Source: Methylobacterium brachiatum (GTDB taxonomy: Bacteria > Pseudomonadota > Alphaproteobacteria > Rhizobiales > Beijerinckiaceae). From it: 64,000 nt of DNA. This document shows positions 26,814-35,212 of the stretch, piece by piece (position 1 is the stretch's first letter; the number at the start of each line of letters is the position of its first letter). The stretch lies in NCBI RefSeq assembly GCF_020523825.1, contig NZ_JAJALK010000007.1, positions 124,001 through 188,000 on the forward strand, read 5' to 3'. Below the pieces are notes generated by a model that did not search any database, was not told the DNA's origin, and saw only the letters and a program-made list of their open reading frames with translations. The position numbers and the translations under genes were made by a program.

Positions 26814-26952
26814 CGTTCTCTTTCATCCGGACTGTGACCGTCGGCTCAGGCATCGCACCTGATCTGCTGACCCCTCCTCGCGGAGGGCGCTCGCGGGCTC
26901 GCGGCCGAAGCCGCATACCGCCGGTGGGGAGTTTCACCCCGCCCTGAGAACG
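26814..26952 (-). ncRNA. FMN riboswitch (RFN element)
   Basis: Minus-strand leader of ribH. The closing helix is CGTTCTC (26952-26946) with GAGAACG (26820-26814). Within it are the conserved blocks GGGCGGGGTGAAACTCCCC, ACCGGCGGT, AGCCCGCGAGC, CAGATCAGGTGCGATGCCTG, GCCGACGGT and AGTCCGGATGAAAGAG, in the order of the RFN element. It senses flavin mononucleotide and should repress ribH when FMN is abundant. Confidence 0.96.
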
Positions 26953-26973
26953 CGGGCACGATAGCGAACGGGA

Positions 26974-27153
26974 TCAGGGTGAGACAAGAGCCGTCCGCAA
27001 TGGGTCGTGAGCGGGCTCGGCGACGATGTCCGCTTCTATGTATCGCCGCCCCAAAGCGCACAGGCAGATATCCACTTGTCCGAGACACTCACGCAAGCCG
27101 CGGCTGATGACTGAGACTGGCCGAAAGCCGGTTGGCCACGTGGGAGACGTCAT
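26974..27153 (-). CDS. Doubtful small ORF in the ribH-dehydrogenase gap
   Basis: A possible 59-residue protein (MTSPTWPTGFRPVSVISRG...) upstream of the FMN riboswitch on the same strand. It has no recognised domain and no clear ribosome site; its cysteine and tryptophan content (QVDICLCALGRRYIEADIV) is unusual for random high-GC sequence, the only reason to list it. The rest of the 375-bp gap (26953-27327) holds only the dehydrogenase terminator. Confidence 0.2.
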   Translation of the reverse strand: MTSPTWPTGFRPVSVISRGLRECLGQVDICLCALGRRYIEADIVAEPAHDPLRTALVSP

Positions 27154-27293
27154 GGCGCCGAAGCAGACATGCCGGAGCTGTGTTTCGGCAAGCAACTTCG
27201 GCATCGTGGCGCCGGGGATCGGCGTGCGATTGCTGGTGTGGCGCAATCGCGAGACTCGGTGCCTCCGAACATCGCCGGGGTGAGGTCGTCACC

Positions 27294-27320
27294 GCAAACG
27301 CGGCGGCTGATGCCGCCGCG
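27294..27320 (-). terminator. Terminator hairpin after the zinc dehydrogenase
   Basis: A perfect 9-bp stem CGCGGCGGC / GCCGCCGCG with loop ATCA on the minus strand, starting 8 bp after the stop codon of the dehydrogenase and followed by a short TTTG tail. T-tract is weak. Confidence 0.55.
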
Positions 27321-27327
27321 CTCGCGA

Positions 27328-28506
27328 TCAGCCGTGCGGCTTGAACACGACCTTCGTGCAGTTGTCGGTCTTGTCCCGGAACGCGTCGTAGAGCGCCGGC
27401 CCTTCCTCCAGGTTGGTGGAGCGGTGGCTGATGATGAAGGACGGGTCGATGTCGCCGTTCTGGATGTGCTCCAGGAGCGGCTTCATGTACCGGACCATGT
27501 GGGTCTGGCCGGTCTTCAGGGTCAGGCCCTTGTTCATGAGGATGCCGAGCGCCACCGGTCCGACGGGGCCGGCGAAGACGCCGGGCATCGAGACGTTGCC
27601 GCCGGGGCGGCAGGCCAGGATCGCCTGGTTGAGCGCGAACGGCCGCTCCAGGCTCACCGTGTGCTCCATGATCGCCGAGGAGACCTTCTGGAGCGTGGTG
27701 TCGGCCCCGTGGGACTCCATGCCGACCGCCTCGATCACCGAGTCGGGGCCCAGGCCGTGGGTCATCTCCATGAGCGTGTCCTGCACGTTCTGATGCCCGA
27801 GATCGATGGTCTCCGCGCCGGCCTCGCGGGCGAGCGCCAACCGCTCAGGCACGCTGTCGATGGCGATGACGCGCTTGGCACCCAGGAGATAGCAGCACTT
27901 CACGGCAAGCACGCCCACCGGCCCGCACCCCCAGATCGCGACCGTATCCTCCGGGCCGATGTCGCAATGCTCGGCTGCCTGGTAGGCGGTGGGGAAGATG
28001 TCGCTGAGGAATAGGACCTGCTCGTCGCTGAGCCCCTCGGGTACCACGATGGGGCCGACATCCGCGTAGGGCACGCGCAGATACTCGGCCTGGCCGCCGG
28101 CGAAACCGCCGGTGATGTGCGAGAAGCCGAACAGGCCGGCGAGCGGGTAGCCGTAGGTCTGGGCCTGCAGCTTGCCGTTCGGATTGGTCCGCTCGCAGCA
28201 ACTCCAATTGCCCCATTTGCACTGCCGGCACTCGCCGCAGCAGATCGTGAACGGCACCACGATGCGGTCGCCGACCTTGAGCTTGTGATTGTCGCGCCCG
28301 ACCTCGATGACCTCGCCCATGGTCTCGTGGCCGAGGATGTCACCGCATTCCATAGTCGGCATGAACCCGCCCATCAGGTGCAGATCCGAGCCGCAGATCG
28401 CGCAGGCGGTGACCTTGATGATCACGTCCCGCCCGTGCTCGATCGTCGGATCGGGCACGGTCTCGCAGGTGATCGTGCCGCGGCTCTGCCAGGTGAGCGC
28501 TTTCAT
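27328..28506 (-). CDS. Zinc-dependent alcohol dehydrogenase (formaldehyde dehydrogenase-like)
   Basis: Medium-chain dehydrogenase of 392 residues. The catalytic zinc ligand Cys38 (CAICGSDLH) and the GHE motif (59-61) are present, the structural-zinc cysteines lie at 89-104 (CCGECRQCKWGNWSC), and GCGPVG begins the NAD fold. The insertion and the C-terminal region resemble glutathione-independent formaldehyde dehydrogenase-like enzymes (FDH-like clade) found widely in soil bacteria; the real substrate is uncertain. GGAGATG precedes the ATG. It is a lone gene ending in a hairpin terminator, divergent from a small secreted-protein gene. Confidence 0.92.
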   Translation of the reverse strand: MKALTWQSRGTITCETVPDPTIEHGRDVIIKVTACAICGSDLHLMGGFMPTMECGDILGHETMGEVIEVGRDNHKLKVGDRIVVPFTICCGECRQCKWGNWSCCERTNPNGKLQAQTYGYPLAGLFGFSHITGGFAGGQAEYLRVPYADVGPIVVPEGLSDEQVLFLSDIFPTAYQAAEHCDIGPEDTVAIWGCGPVGVLAVKCCYLLGAKRVIAIDSVPERLALAREAGAETIDLGHQNVQDTLMEMTHGLGPDSVIEAVGMESHGADTTLQKVSSAIMEHTVSLERPFALNQAILACRPGGNVSMPGVFAGPVGPVALGILMNKGLTLKTGQTHMVRYMKPLLEHIQNGDIDPSFIISHRSTNLEEGPALYDAFRDKTDNCTKVVFKPHG

Positions 28507-28648
28507 TCAAAACATCTCCATCGATTTTTAGGCGTCGATAGATCTAACCGGCGCTTTCGGCCAAATGATCCCGGGGAATTACGCGCTGGAGACCCGCTAA
28601 ATATTTTCCCTCTCCGAACGGATCGATCGGGGCGGCCCAGTGTTTCTC

Positions 28649-28663
28649 TATTGCAGTGCAATA
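28649..28663. promoter_or_regulatory. 15-bp perfect palindrome TATTGCA-G-TGCAATA
   Basis: An AT-rich odd-centred perfect palindrome in the 267-bp region between the divergent zinc dehydrogenase and a secreted-protein gene, 142 bp from the former and 110 bp from the latter. It is a good candidate operator; the regulator is unknown. Confidence 0.45.
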
Positions 28664-28773
28664 TTTCTGCGGCCGTTCGATCATCGCGGCTGCATCCCGT
28701 TTTCGGTTCAGGCCGCGCCATCGCCGGCCTGGCTCGCCGCGCGAGCCCGAACCCCGCACCTCAAGGATCGCCT

Positions 28774-29136
28774 ATGCGTCTCACACTCGCCCTCGGGGCC
28801 TCCGTCCTCTTGCTCGGTCTCTCGCAGCTGCCGGTCCGGGCCAGTTCCTGCGCCGAGCAGATCGGGACGATCGAACGCCGCCTCGACAGCGCCGGCGCCA
28901 TCCACGTGGCCGGCCTTCAGGACGGCCACACGATCCGCAGCAGCAAGTCGCCGAAGGCCCTGGCGCAGGCGCCGGCCGGCGCGCCGAGCGACGCGCACAT
29001 GATCTCGACGGCGGCCCACATCTCCGACGCGCGGCGGCTCATCGGCCGGGCGGTGGACGAGGATCGCGCCGGTCAGCAGCGCGCCTGCGAGCACACGATG
29101 ACCGAAGCCAAGGGCATGATCGGCGCGCTGCCGTAG
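28774..29136 (+). CDS. Small secreted protein, hypothetical
   Basis: 120 residues with a clear signal peptide (LTLALGASVLLLGLSQLPVRA, cleavage near residue 23). The mature part begins SSCAEQIGTIERRLDSAG and has a second cysteine (QRACEHTM), so one disulfide is likely in the periplasm; the rest is helical with histidines (HMISTAAHISDARRLIG). AGGA lies seven bases before the ATG. No family recognised; such short helical secreted proteins are common in Methylobacterium. Confidence 0.7.
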   Translation: MRLTLALGASVLLLGLSQLPVRASSCAEQIGTIERRLDSAGAIHVAGLQDGHTIRSSKSPKALAQAPAGAPSDAHMISTAAHISDARRLIGRAVDEDRAGQQRACEHTMTEAKGMIGALP

Positions 29137-29254
29137 AACCGCGTCCCACAACACGCTGCGCGACGCGTCAGCCGTCGCGCTCTCCGCCCGGACGGCATCG
29201 CTTCGGATTGATCCGGTTGATCAGGAGCACGGCCTTACCTTTCAGGATCAGATC

Positions 29255-30229
29255 ATGACGCGTCGTTCTCCCTCCCGCCCCTGGCTCGTCCCGACCCTGG
29301 TAGGTTCGGTCGCGGCCCTGGGCGCCTCGGCCCTCTACGCGCTGGCGGCGACCCGCAAGGCGGAGCGGCGCACCCCGCCGATCGGCCAGTTCATGACTAT
29401 CGATGGGCTGCGCCTGCATTACATCGAGCGCGGTCACGGGGAACCGCTGGTCCTGATCCACGGCAACGGTACCCTGATCCAGGATTTCCTGGTGAGCGGC
29501 ATCGTCGACGATCTCGCCAAGCGCCACCGCGTCATCATCTTCGACCGGCCCGGCTACGGCTACAGCGATCGGCCCCGGGGCCTCTGGACGCCCCGCGCCC
29601 ACGCCACCCTGTTCGAGAAGGCGTTGGAGCGGCTCGACGTGTCGCGAGCCGTCGTGCTCGGCCATTCCTGGGGCACGCTGGTGGCGGTCGCCCTGGCGCT
29701 GCAGGCCCCGCACCTGGTGCGCAGCCTCGTCCTGGCCTCGGGCTACTACTATCCCACACTGCGCGCCGACGTGATCCTCACCGCTCCGGTGGCGATCCCC
29801 GGGATTGGCGACCTGATGCGCTACACGGTGTCGCCGTTGGCCGGGCGCCTGATGCTGCCCGCCCTGATCAAGGGGATGTTCGCGCCGGCAGCCGTCTCGG
29901 AGCGCTTCGATCACGCCTTCCCGAAGGACATGATGCTGCGCCCGCTGCAGCTGCGTGCCTCGGCGGAGGATGCCGCCACGATGACGCCGGCCGCCGCGGA
30001 GCTTCAGCACCATTACCGGGACCTAAGGATCCCCGTCGTGATCATCACGGGCGGGGACGATCAGATCGCCGATGTTGGCCGGCAATCGCAGCGGCTCCAC
30101 CGGGAGCTGCCCGGCAGCACGTTCATGGTCGTCCCCGGCATGGGCCACATGATCCACCACCTCGCGCCCGATCAGGTGATCGCGGCCGTGGCGCGCGCGT
30201 CGGAGCCTGCCATTCGGGCGGTCGCCTGA
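29255..30229 (+). CDS. Membrane-anchored alpha/beta hydrolase
   Basis: 324-residue alpha/beta-fold hydrolase with an N-terminal membrane anchor (WLVPTLVGSVAALGASALYALAA). The oxyanion-hole motif LIHGNGT, the nucleophile elbow GHSWG (Ser138), the acid in ITGGDDQ (Asp268/269) and the catalytic His298 in GMGHMIHH are all present. It resembles esterase/haloperoxidase-type family members; the serine nucleophile argues against a dehalogenase. Substrate unknown. It stands alone, 118 bp after the secreted-protein gene. Confidence 0.88.
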   Translation: MTRRSPSRPWLVPTLVGSVAALGASALYALAATRKAERRTPPIGQFMTIDGLRLHYIERGHGEPLVLIHGNGTLIQDFLVSGIVDDLAKRHRVIIFDRPGYGYSDRPRGLWTPRAHATLFEKALERLDVSRAVVLGHSWGTLVAVALALQAPHLVRSLVLASGYYYPTLRADVILTAPVAIPGIGDLMRYTVSPLAGRLMLPALIKGMFAPAAVSERFDHAFPKDMMLRPLQLRASAEDAATMTPAAAELQHHYRDLRIPVVIITGGDDQIADVGRQSQRLHRELPGSTFMVVPGMGHMIHHLAPDQVIAAVARASEPAIRAVA

Positions 30230-30506
30230 GATCCGGGCCTCGACCGGTGCCGGAGCGCGTCGCGGCCCGGGCCTTGCGTTGCAGGCGCAAGCGCACGGCT
30301 CCCAGAGGCGGCAGCACCCGTTTGAGACACGCTGACGCGGGACCGAGCTTAGATACTATAGTGACGTCTCGGGTCCTCATCAGTGAGGAAACTGTCCGGT
30401 CTTGTTGCGGCGCTGCCAATTTCACGGCGTTACTTTCCAGCAGCATGGCAACCGCTCGCGTATTCCCGAGGCGGTCCTTCGATGGCTACACGGCGTTCGG
30501 CGTAAA
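30230..30506. other. Intergenic region, nothing firm
   Basis: 277 bp between convergent hydrolase and small-protein genes. A short reading frame on the plus strand (ending 30510) has no recognisable domain, and I see no terminator or repeat that I can defend. Confidence 0.3.
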
Positions 30507-30770
30507 CTAGCGCTTCAGGCGTTGTCGCATCCAGCGCGTGGCGTCCTCAAGCGTGTCGAACGTGGGTGCGCGCGCTCCCGCGAGACGGCCCAATCCAACC
30601 TCCAGGAACCAGCTCCCGCAGCGCGCATGCTCCGGTGCGTCGAGACGGACCAGAACCGCCACGAGCAGCCCGTTGGCGATCACCAGCATGCCGACCTGGT
30701 CCGGGCTCGCCGTGTCGACCGAGATGGGCTGGAGCACGACCAGGGTCTCGACGTTGTCCTGGCCAGCCAC
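30507..30770 (-). CDS. Small conserved hypothetical protein
   Basis: 87 residues starting with GTG at 30770, with GGAGG five bases upstream. It has an alternating hydrophobic pattern (VETLVVLQPISVDTASPDQVGMLVIANGLLVAVLVRL) and ends ATRWMRQRL. I believe this is a family of short Methylobacterium proteins but cannot name one. The 2-bp gap after the Crp/Fnr gene upstream means the pair is co-transcribed. A longer reading from a TTG at 30866 overlaps the regulator and is rejected. Confidence 0.6.
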   Translation of the reverse strand: MAGQDNVETLVVLQPISVDTASPDQVGMLVIANGLLVAVLVRLDAPEHARCGSWFLEVGLGRLAGARAPTFDTLEDATRWMRQRLKR

Positions 30771-30772
30771 CT

Positions 30773-31537
30773 CTACCCTCCCAGAGCGCTGCTCAACCAA
30801 GGCACCTGCCGGCGGCCGCTCCAACGCGTGTTCCTGATATGGAGGTAATTGGGATTGAACCCGCAATACGTCTTGAGCTGCTCGACGTCCAAGACTGTGA
30901 GGACTCGGCTCTTCAGCGTGATGAGATCGAGCCGGCGCAACTCCTTGATCGTTCGGTTCACGTGAACGTCCGACAGGCCCATCGTGTCAGCAATATCGGT
31001 CTGGGTGAACGGGAACAGATAGCTGTTGTCGTTGACGTGCCCCACCGCTTCCAGGCGCAGCAGCAACTCGCAGAACAGATGCGCGATGCGCTGATCGGCC
31101 GGACGGCTGCCGAGGTTGACGAGCCACTCCCGCAGCACGGCCTCATCCACGAGAGCGCACCACATCAAAGCCCGCATCACCCGCGGGTGGCGCGCCGTGA
31201 TCTCCTCGATGGCTTGTCGTGGGATCTCTACGACCTGACAGGCTGAGACCGTGCCGATATTGTGGTCCATCTGGTCAAGGATAAACACGTTGAGGTCGCA
31301 GAAATCCCCGGGCACGAAGTAGGCCATGATCTGGCGCTGGCCGTCCGCCAGGACCTTGTAGCGACAGGCATAGCCGCTGAGGATGAGATGGACATTGCCG
31401 GGGACGTCGTTCTCTCGGATCAGGTCCGTTCGAGCCCCCACCTGCCGAACCCGCGAAGCGAACCCGCGCAACGCCTCCCGGTCGGCGCTCGTCAGTTCCT
31501 CGAAGCTCTCAAGCTTGCGGATCAGCGCATCTTGCAT
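30773..31537 (-). CDS. Crp/Fnr-family transcriptional regulator
   Basis: 254 residues with a cNMP-binding-like barrel (LILSGYACRYKVLADGQRQIMAYFVPGDFCDLNVFIL) and a winged helix carrying the Crp-type recognition helix (FTQTDIADTMGLSDVHVNRTIKELRRLDLI). This layout is that of the many Crp/Fnr paralogues of Rhizobiales that are not true FNR (no N-terminal cysteine cluster); several respond to stress or redox cues. The C-terminal tail after residue 225 is longer than usual. It is followed by the small gene at 30507-30770. Confidence 0.88.
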   Translation of the reverse strand: MQDALIRKLESFEELTSADREALRGFASRVRQVGARTDLIRENDVPGNVHLILSGYACRYKVLADGQRQIMAYFVPGDFCDLNVFILDQMDHNIGTVSACQVVEIPRQAIEEITARHPRVMRALMWCALVDEAVLREWLVNLGSRPADQRIAHLFCELLLRLEAVGHVNDNSYLFPFTQTDIADTMGLSDVHVNRTIKELRRLDLITLKSRVLTVLDVEQLKTYCGFNPNYLHIRNTRWSGRRQVPWLSSALGG

Positions 31538-32028
31538 CGGACCACGGCAGCGAAGGGGGGCCTGCGTCCTTACGTCCAGCTTTCGATAAAAACTTTGTCA
31601 TATGATGGATATTCGCGGTCTGCAGCAGGCAGGTGACCGCGGCTTTACAACTGTTCGCTTTCGGACGGAGCGAAGCGCAGATGCAGAGCATCCGCCGGAT
31701 GGAGCTTCAGCATTTGAATGAAGGCGGATCGGCTCGTACGACGAGGTTCGACGGGTGAAGGCGTGATGCGGCCCTCGATCAGTGCGCATGTGATCTGATC
31801 AGGCCATACTTAACTTTAGGGCCGGAATGCAAAACATCTCTGATAAGTTTGATATTTAAGATTTCGCCGTCGTTTGACATTGTTCTATCCGTCATTCGAA
31901 CTTATGAATGACGTATGATAGTTTTCCGTTCTGTGCGTTAGCGTAAAAGAATATACCGTCGACGAATATCTGGGCGTTAACGGCAGAGAGATGCGAATGC
32001 TCCCGCCTGCGTGAAGACTGGACATACA
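31538..32028. other. AT-rich intergenic region
   Basis: 491 bp, clearly less GC-rich than the core genome around it. It has a perfect 8-bp inverted repeat CGTCATTC / GAATGACG (31890-31897 and 31906-31913, 8-nt loop) preceded by a TTGACA at 31874-31879, and an IR GATCAG / CTGATC near 31780-31800. No gene seen. Confidence 0.45.
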
Positions 32029-32280
32029 ATGCCGCATTTTTTCTTCGATACCGATGACGGGGATTTCCGCTTTCAGGATGAGGAAGGTTTCGAATTACCG
32101 AGCGTTGACGCAGCCCGTATTGAGGCACTTGATGCCCTTCCGGATATGGCACGCAACAAGATCCCAGACCGCGATCGTCATACCTTCGCAGTGCGTGTCC
32201 GGAACGAGGGCGGAGCGGTGGTTTACTCCGCCTCGCTCGACTTAATGGGCACGTGGCACATTCCGCGTGCGGGTACGTAG
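32029..32280 (+). CDS. DUF6894 family protein
   Basis: 83 residues: MPHFFFDTDDGDFRFQDEEG, a helix IEALDALPDMARNKIP, then DRHTFAVRVRNEGGAVVYSASL, the standard DUF6894 layout. Function unknown. It is homologous to the gene at 21335-21613 but closer to the family consensus. A GTG six codons upstream is possible; the ATG begins the conserved domain. It opens the AT-rich accessory stretch. Confidence 0.75.
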   Translation: MPHFFFDTDDGDFRFQDEEGFELPSVDAARIEALDALPDMARNKIPDRDRHTFAVRVRNEGGAVVYSASLDLMGTWHIPRAGT

Positions 32281-32544
32281 CGCCCTCTTGAGGGCCGGAC
32301 GACGGCCTCAGCCCGGCTAACCCCACGCCCCGGAATGCGATCAGATGGCGGGGTCGGGCGTAGCGGTGCCTCGTTCCCGTACCTGCGCCGGTCCTGGACC
32401 TCGTGCCGAGCAAGCCTGCGGCCCACCCCCATCAGAGGCGCGGCGGCACAAACGGGGGCCGGGGATGACTTCCAGCATGCTCGAGCCCCCATTAACCCGA
32501 CTGGCGGGCCGCTCCCAAAGCTCGTGAGTGCCAGAGCAGCGGCC

Positions 32545-33075
32545 TCACGACCGACCTCGCTCCGTATTATGCGCGTGCCTCTTCGGATCGGTTACGGCGC
32601 CGGCTTCCTCTCCTATGCTCTCTGCAAGGTCCGGTAGGTCGAGCAACTCGGTATGTATCTGCCGATAAATTATCCTTCCTTCGAACATCACGATGATGGT
32701 GCCCGCAATAACGAGCAGCAAGCCGAGCAATGCGGATCCGGCACTTAAAAATTTCAGGGATTCCACCTCCGGGAAAGATAAAGCGATACCGCCGGATATC
32801 AAGGTAAATATCAGTAGAATTGCGGACACCAATCCACATCCTGTTGCCCTGCTCATCAGCTCGCAGCGACGCTTATAGTGCACGATCTGATCTATCATGT
32901 TGGATTTTCTGCTCCCAGATAGATCGGACGTTCTATATGTTTCGATTATGTCTCGGTAGCGTTCTACGGCGGCATCGTATCTGGTTTGAAGGAAGCCTAC
33001 GAAAATCCAGGCCGCGAAAATGAGCGACGCTGCCGGCCCAATCACCTTCAGCACATTTGCGAGATCCAAGTTCAT
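32545..33075 (-). CDS. DUF2721-like membrane protein
   Basis: 176 residues with three membrane helices (residues about 8-30, 80-101 and 112-135). A soluble segment between helices 1 and 2 carries RYRDIIETYRTS and QIVHYKRRCELMSRA, resembling DUF2721 proteins, whose function is unknown. The sequence is notably AT-rich (roughly 45-50% GC by eye in the coding part), unlike neighbours, which points to transfer. The ATG has only a weak, distant GGGAG. Confidence 0.6.
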   Translation of the reverse strand: MNLDLANVLKVIGPAASLIFAAWIFVGFLQTRYDAAVERYRDIIETYRTSDLSGSRKSNMIDQIVHYKRRCELMSRATGCGLVSAILLIFTLISGGIALSFPEVESLKFLSAGSALLGLLLVIAGTIIVMFEGRIIYRQIHTELLDLPDLAESIGEEAGAVTDPKRHAHNTERGRS

Positions 33076-33378
33076 AGGGTTCAGCTGCTCCCATGCCTTG
33101 CGGCGGCCTGAGACCGCGGAAAGCGTGGGGCGCTCTCCAAACTATCTGAGTTCAATCGCGGACACGGGGTAATGTTCGATCAGAACCCCACGTGAATCTC
33201 CGTATCCGCACGCTGCAGAACCTGGCCTATGGCGGCCGGTCTTGATCCCGGCGGTGAACTCGGCGCGCTGGCGAGCAGTAAAATCATTCTTCAAAACGAA
33301 CAAAATCTAACATTGGATGGAGTTGCCGGGCCAGGAGAGTCCAAAAGGAGTTCGGCACATTCGGATCGAGCGGCAGCC

Positions 33379-33627
33379 ATGAATCACCAAGCGGAACTTT
33401 CCCCCACTTTCTGGACTGAGCTTGAGCGCACCGTGTCATCCAAGGTTGGTGACGCCCTTAACACAGATGAAATTCCGCACGAATTGCTGATCTCCTACCT
33501 GCGCGATTTAGAGGTCCTGGCGCGGACCGCCTGTGATCGCCGGCAGACCGTACAAATCATCGCGTCTGGCCGCAGTGTCCTCGGTGACCGAACGGCGGTC
33601 GGGCCGCAGGATTGTGCGTTCTCCTAG
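33379..33627 (+). CDS. Hypothetical protein
   Basis: 82 residues, helical, with no family recognised: NHQAELSPTFWTELERTVSS, then IPHELLISYLRDLEVLARTA. The ATG at 33379 is favoured because the preceding in-frame sequence looks random, but no good ribosome site is seen. It belongs to the AT-rich accessory patch. Could be non-coding. Confidence 0.4.
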   Translation: MNHQAELSPTFWTELERTVSSKVGDALNTDEIPHELLISYLRDLEVLARTACDRRQTVQIIASGRSVLGDRTAVGPQDCAFS

Positions 33628-33692
33628 GCACACCTGTGAGCCGATTGGATTTCGGGGCAGCCTGCGGTGCCTAACCCAGATCGGAGACCAAA

Positions 33693-33935
33693 ATGCTCTA
33701 CGACGAGGTCGCTCGGCTGGCCGAGGAGGCGTTTCGGTTGAACGCAAGGATCGCCCAGAATGCCATGCTGCTGACGGTGGCGATGAACTACGCCTGGACG
33801 GCAAGTCGGCGACAGGAAGTGCAAGGAATCGGAAGCGCAATACAGAACTCCGCGCAGCGCCCAGTGCGATCCAGCCGCCCTAAACGCCGCGGCGCGTCAA
33901 CAGACGTCGCGGCGCGAGGCCTGCGCGCTCTTTGA
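33693..33935 (+). CDS. Hypothetical protein
   Basis: 80 residues with GGAGA six bases before the ATG. The first half is a good amphipathic helix (LYDEVARLAEEAFRLNARIAQNAMLLTVAMNYAW), faintly phasin-like; the second half is basic and disordered. It overlaps the start of the dehydrogenase remnant by 4 bp. Uncertain. Confidence 0.4.
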   Translation: MLYDEVARLAEEAFRLNARIAQNAMLLTVAMNYAWTASRRQEVQGIGSAIQNSAQRPVRSSRPKRRGASTDVAARGLRAL

Positions 33936-34069
33936 CGGAGCGGAATACTGATCGTCGGGCGTCGTCGGACCTGCTTGAGGCGTTCGACGCATCGACGAGG
34001 TCGGCATCGGCCGCCTGCCACTTCGGCAGTCAGATTCAGGCCGCGGTCGACACGCTAAAGGCTGAAGTG

Positions 34070-34192
34070 TCGCTTGGCCGCTTTGGCCAGCCGCTGGGGC
34101 TCGCCCCGGTCTACGTTTTCCTGGCAAGCCGAGAGGTGCGCTACGTCACCGGCGAGGTCCACGGCGCGACGGGCGGCAACGGCTCCGCCTAG
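34070..34192 (+). pseudogene. Remnant of a short-chain dehydrogenase (C-terminal end only)
   Basis: The reading frame ending at 34192 gives GRFGQPLGLAPVYVFLASRE and YVTGEVHGATGG, which is the C-terminal signature of YhdF/YgfF-type short-chain dehydrogenases (usually GQPAELAPVYVYLAS ... VTGEVHGVTGG). The Rossmann motif, the catalytic Tyr-XXX-Lys and about 240 upstream residues are missing; sequence in front of it (33932-34060) is unrelated. This is a deletion remnant, not a functional enzyme. Confidence 0.7.
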
Positions 34193-34426
34193 GTTTGCCG
34201 GGGTGGAGGGACGCGGTCTTGCCGCCAGAGGTTATGTCGCGACGATCAAAGGCTTGATGCCGGGGTCGAGCGTTGTCGGCACGGGCTGTTCGGTCAGGAC
34301 CCGCTCTTGGCATGACCGGTGGTGAACGGCGCCCTGCGGTCGGAGCGTGAGGCGCTCCGCAGGAACCGGCACCGATGAAGGAGCTTGGCTCACCGAGTCG
34401 GTACGGTCGCCGGCCGGGAGAAGCGC
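34193..34426. other. Intergenic region, nothing firm
   Basis: 234 bp after the dehydrogenase remnant. No gene, repeat or terminator was seen that can be supported. Confidence 0.3.
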
Positions 34427-34636
34427 ATGTCTACCGATACTGAGAAGCACCGCGCCCTGCTGGGCGCCCTCAAGGACGCCCAAGGCAAGGGCGATGGCGC
34501 CTTCGAGACGGCTGCCGTCGCAGCCTTCGAACACGTCTTCGAGCACTTGGGCCGCCTGAACGACCATGTCGCGCAGGGCGGCCCCGATGGTGAGGAACGA
34601 CGCCTGAAGGACGGGGAATCCGCCACTTTACGATAA
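34427..34636 (+). CDS. Small hypothetical protein
   Basis: 69 residues with GGGAG six bases before the ATG. STDTEKHRALLGALKDAQG and AAFEHVFEHLGRLNDHVAQGG form an amphipathic helix; the C-terminus is acidic-basic and disordered. No family recognised. It ends 57 bp from convergent msrA. Confidence 0.5.
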   Translation: MSTDTEKHRALLGALKDAQGKGDGAFETAAVAAFEHVFEHLGRLNDHVAQGGPDGEERRLKDGESATLR

Positions 34637-34693
34637 TCGCGGCCCCATCGGCGAGGCGTTGGCGCTCGGGAGCACCAACGCCTCTAGCCGCGA

Positions 34694-35212
34694 TCAGGCG
34701 TTCTGCGTGGCCGCAGACCGTACGGGAAGGATCCAGTTCGGTCTGACGAAGTGGCAGGTGTACCCGTCTGGCCGCCGCTCCAGGTAATCCTGGTGCTCGG
34801 GCTCGGCCTCCCAGAACGGTCCGGCGGGCGCCACCTCGGTCACGACCTTCCCGGGCCACAGGCCGGACGCGTCGACGTCGGCGATGGTATCCTCCGCAAC
34901 CCGACGCTGGTCGTCGTCGATGTAGTAGATCGCCGAACGGTAGCTCGGCCCGCGGTCGTTGCCTTGACGGTTCGGCGTCGTCGGGTCGTGGATCTGAAAG
35001 AAGAATTCCAGCATGCGCCGGAAGCTCGTCCTGGCCGGGTCGTAGACGATCTCGATCGCTTCAGCATGGGTGCCGTGGTTGCGGTAGGTGGCGTTCGGCA
35101 CATCGCCACCGGTGTAGCCGACACGGGTCGACAGGACACCGTCCTGACGCCGGATCAGGTCCTGCATGCCCCAGAAACAGCCGCCTGCCAGCACCGCTCT
35201 CTCGCTCGCCAT
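34694..35212 (-). CDS. msrA: Peptide methionine sulfoxide reductase A
   Basis: Reduces the S-epimer of methionine sulfoxide in proteins. 172 residues. The catalytic Cys12 lies in [45 protein letters not shown] and [16 protein letters not shown] are all canonical. The ATG at 35212 has ACGGAGG upstream and starts 4 residues before the domain; upstream in-frame ATGs are rejected. No signal peptide, so cytosolic. Not fused to msrB. Confidence 0.96.
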   Translation of the reverse strand: MASERAVLAGGCFWGMQDLIRRQDGVLSTRVGYTGGDVPNATYRNHGTHAEAIEIVYDPARTSFRRMLEFFFQIHDPTTPNRQGNDRGPSYRSAIYYIDDDQRRVAEDTIADVDASGLWPGKVVTEVAPAGPFWEAEPEHQDYLERRPDGYTCHFVRPNWILPVRSAATQNA

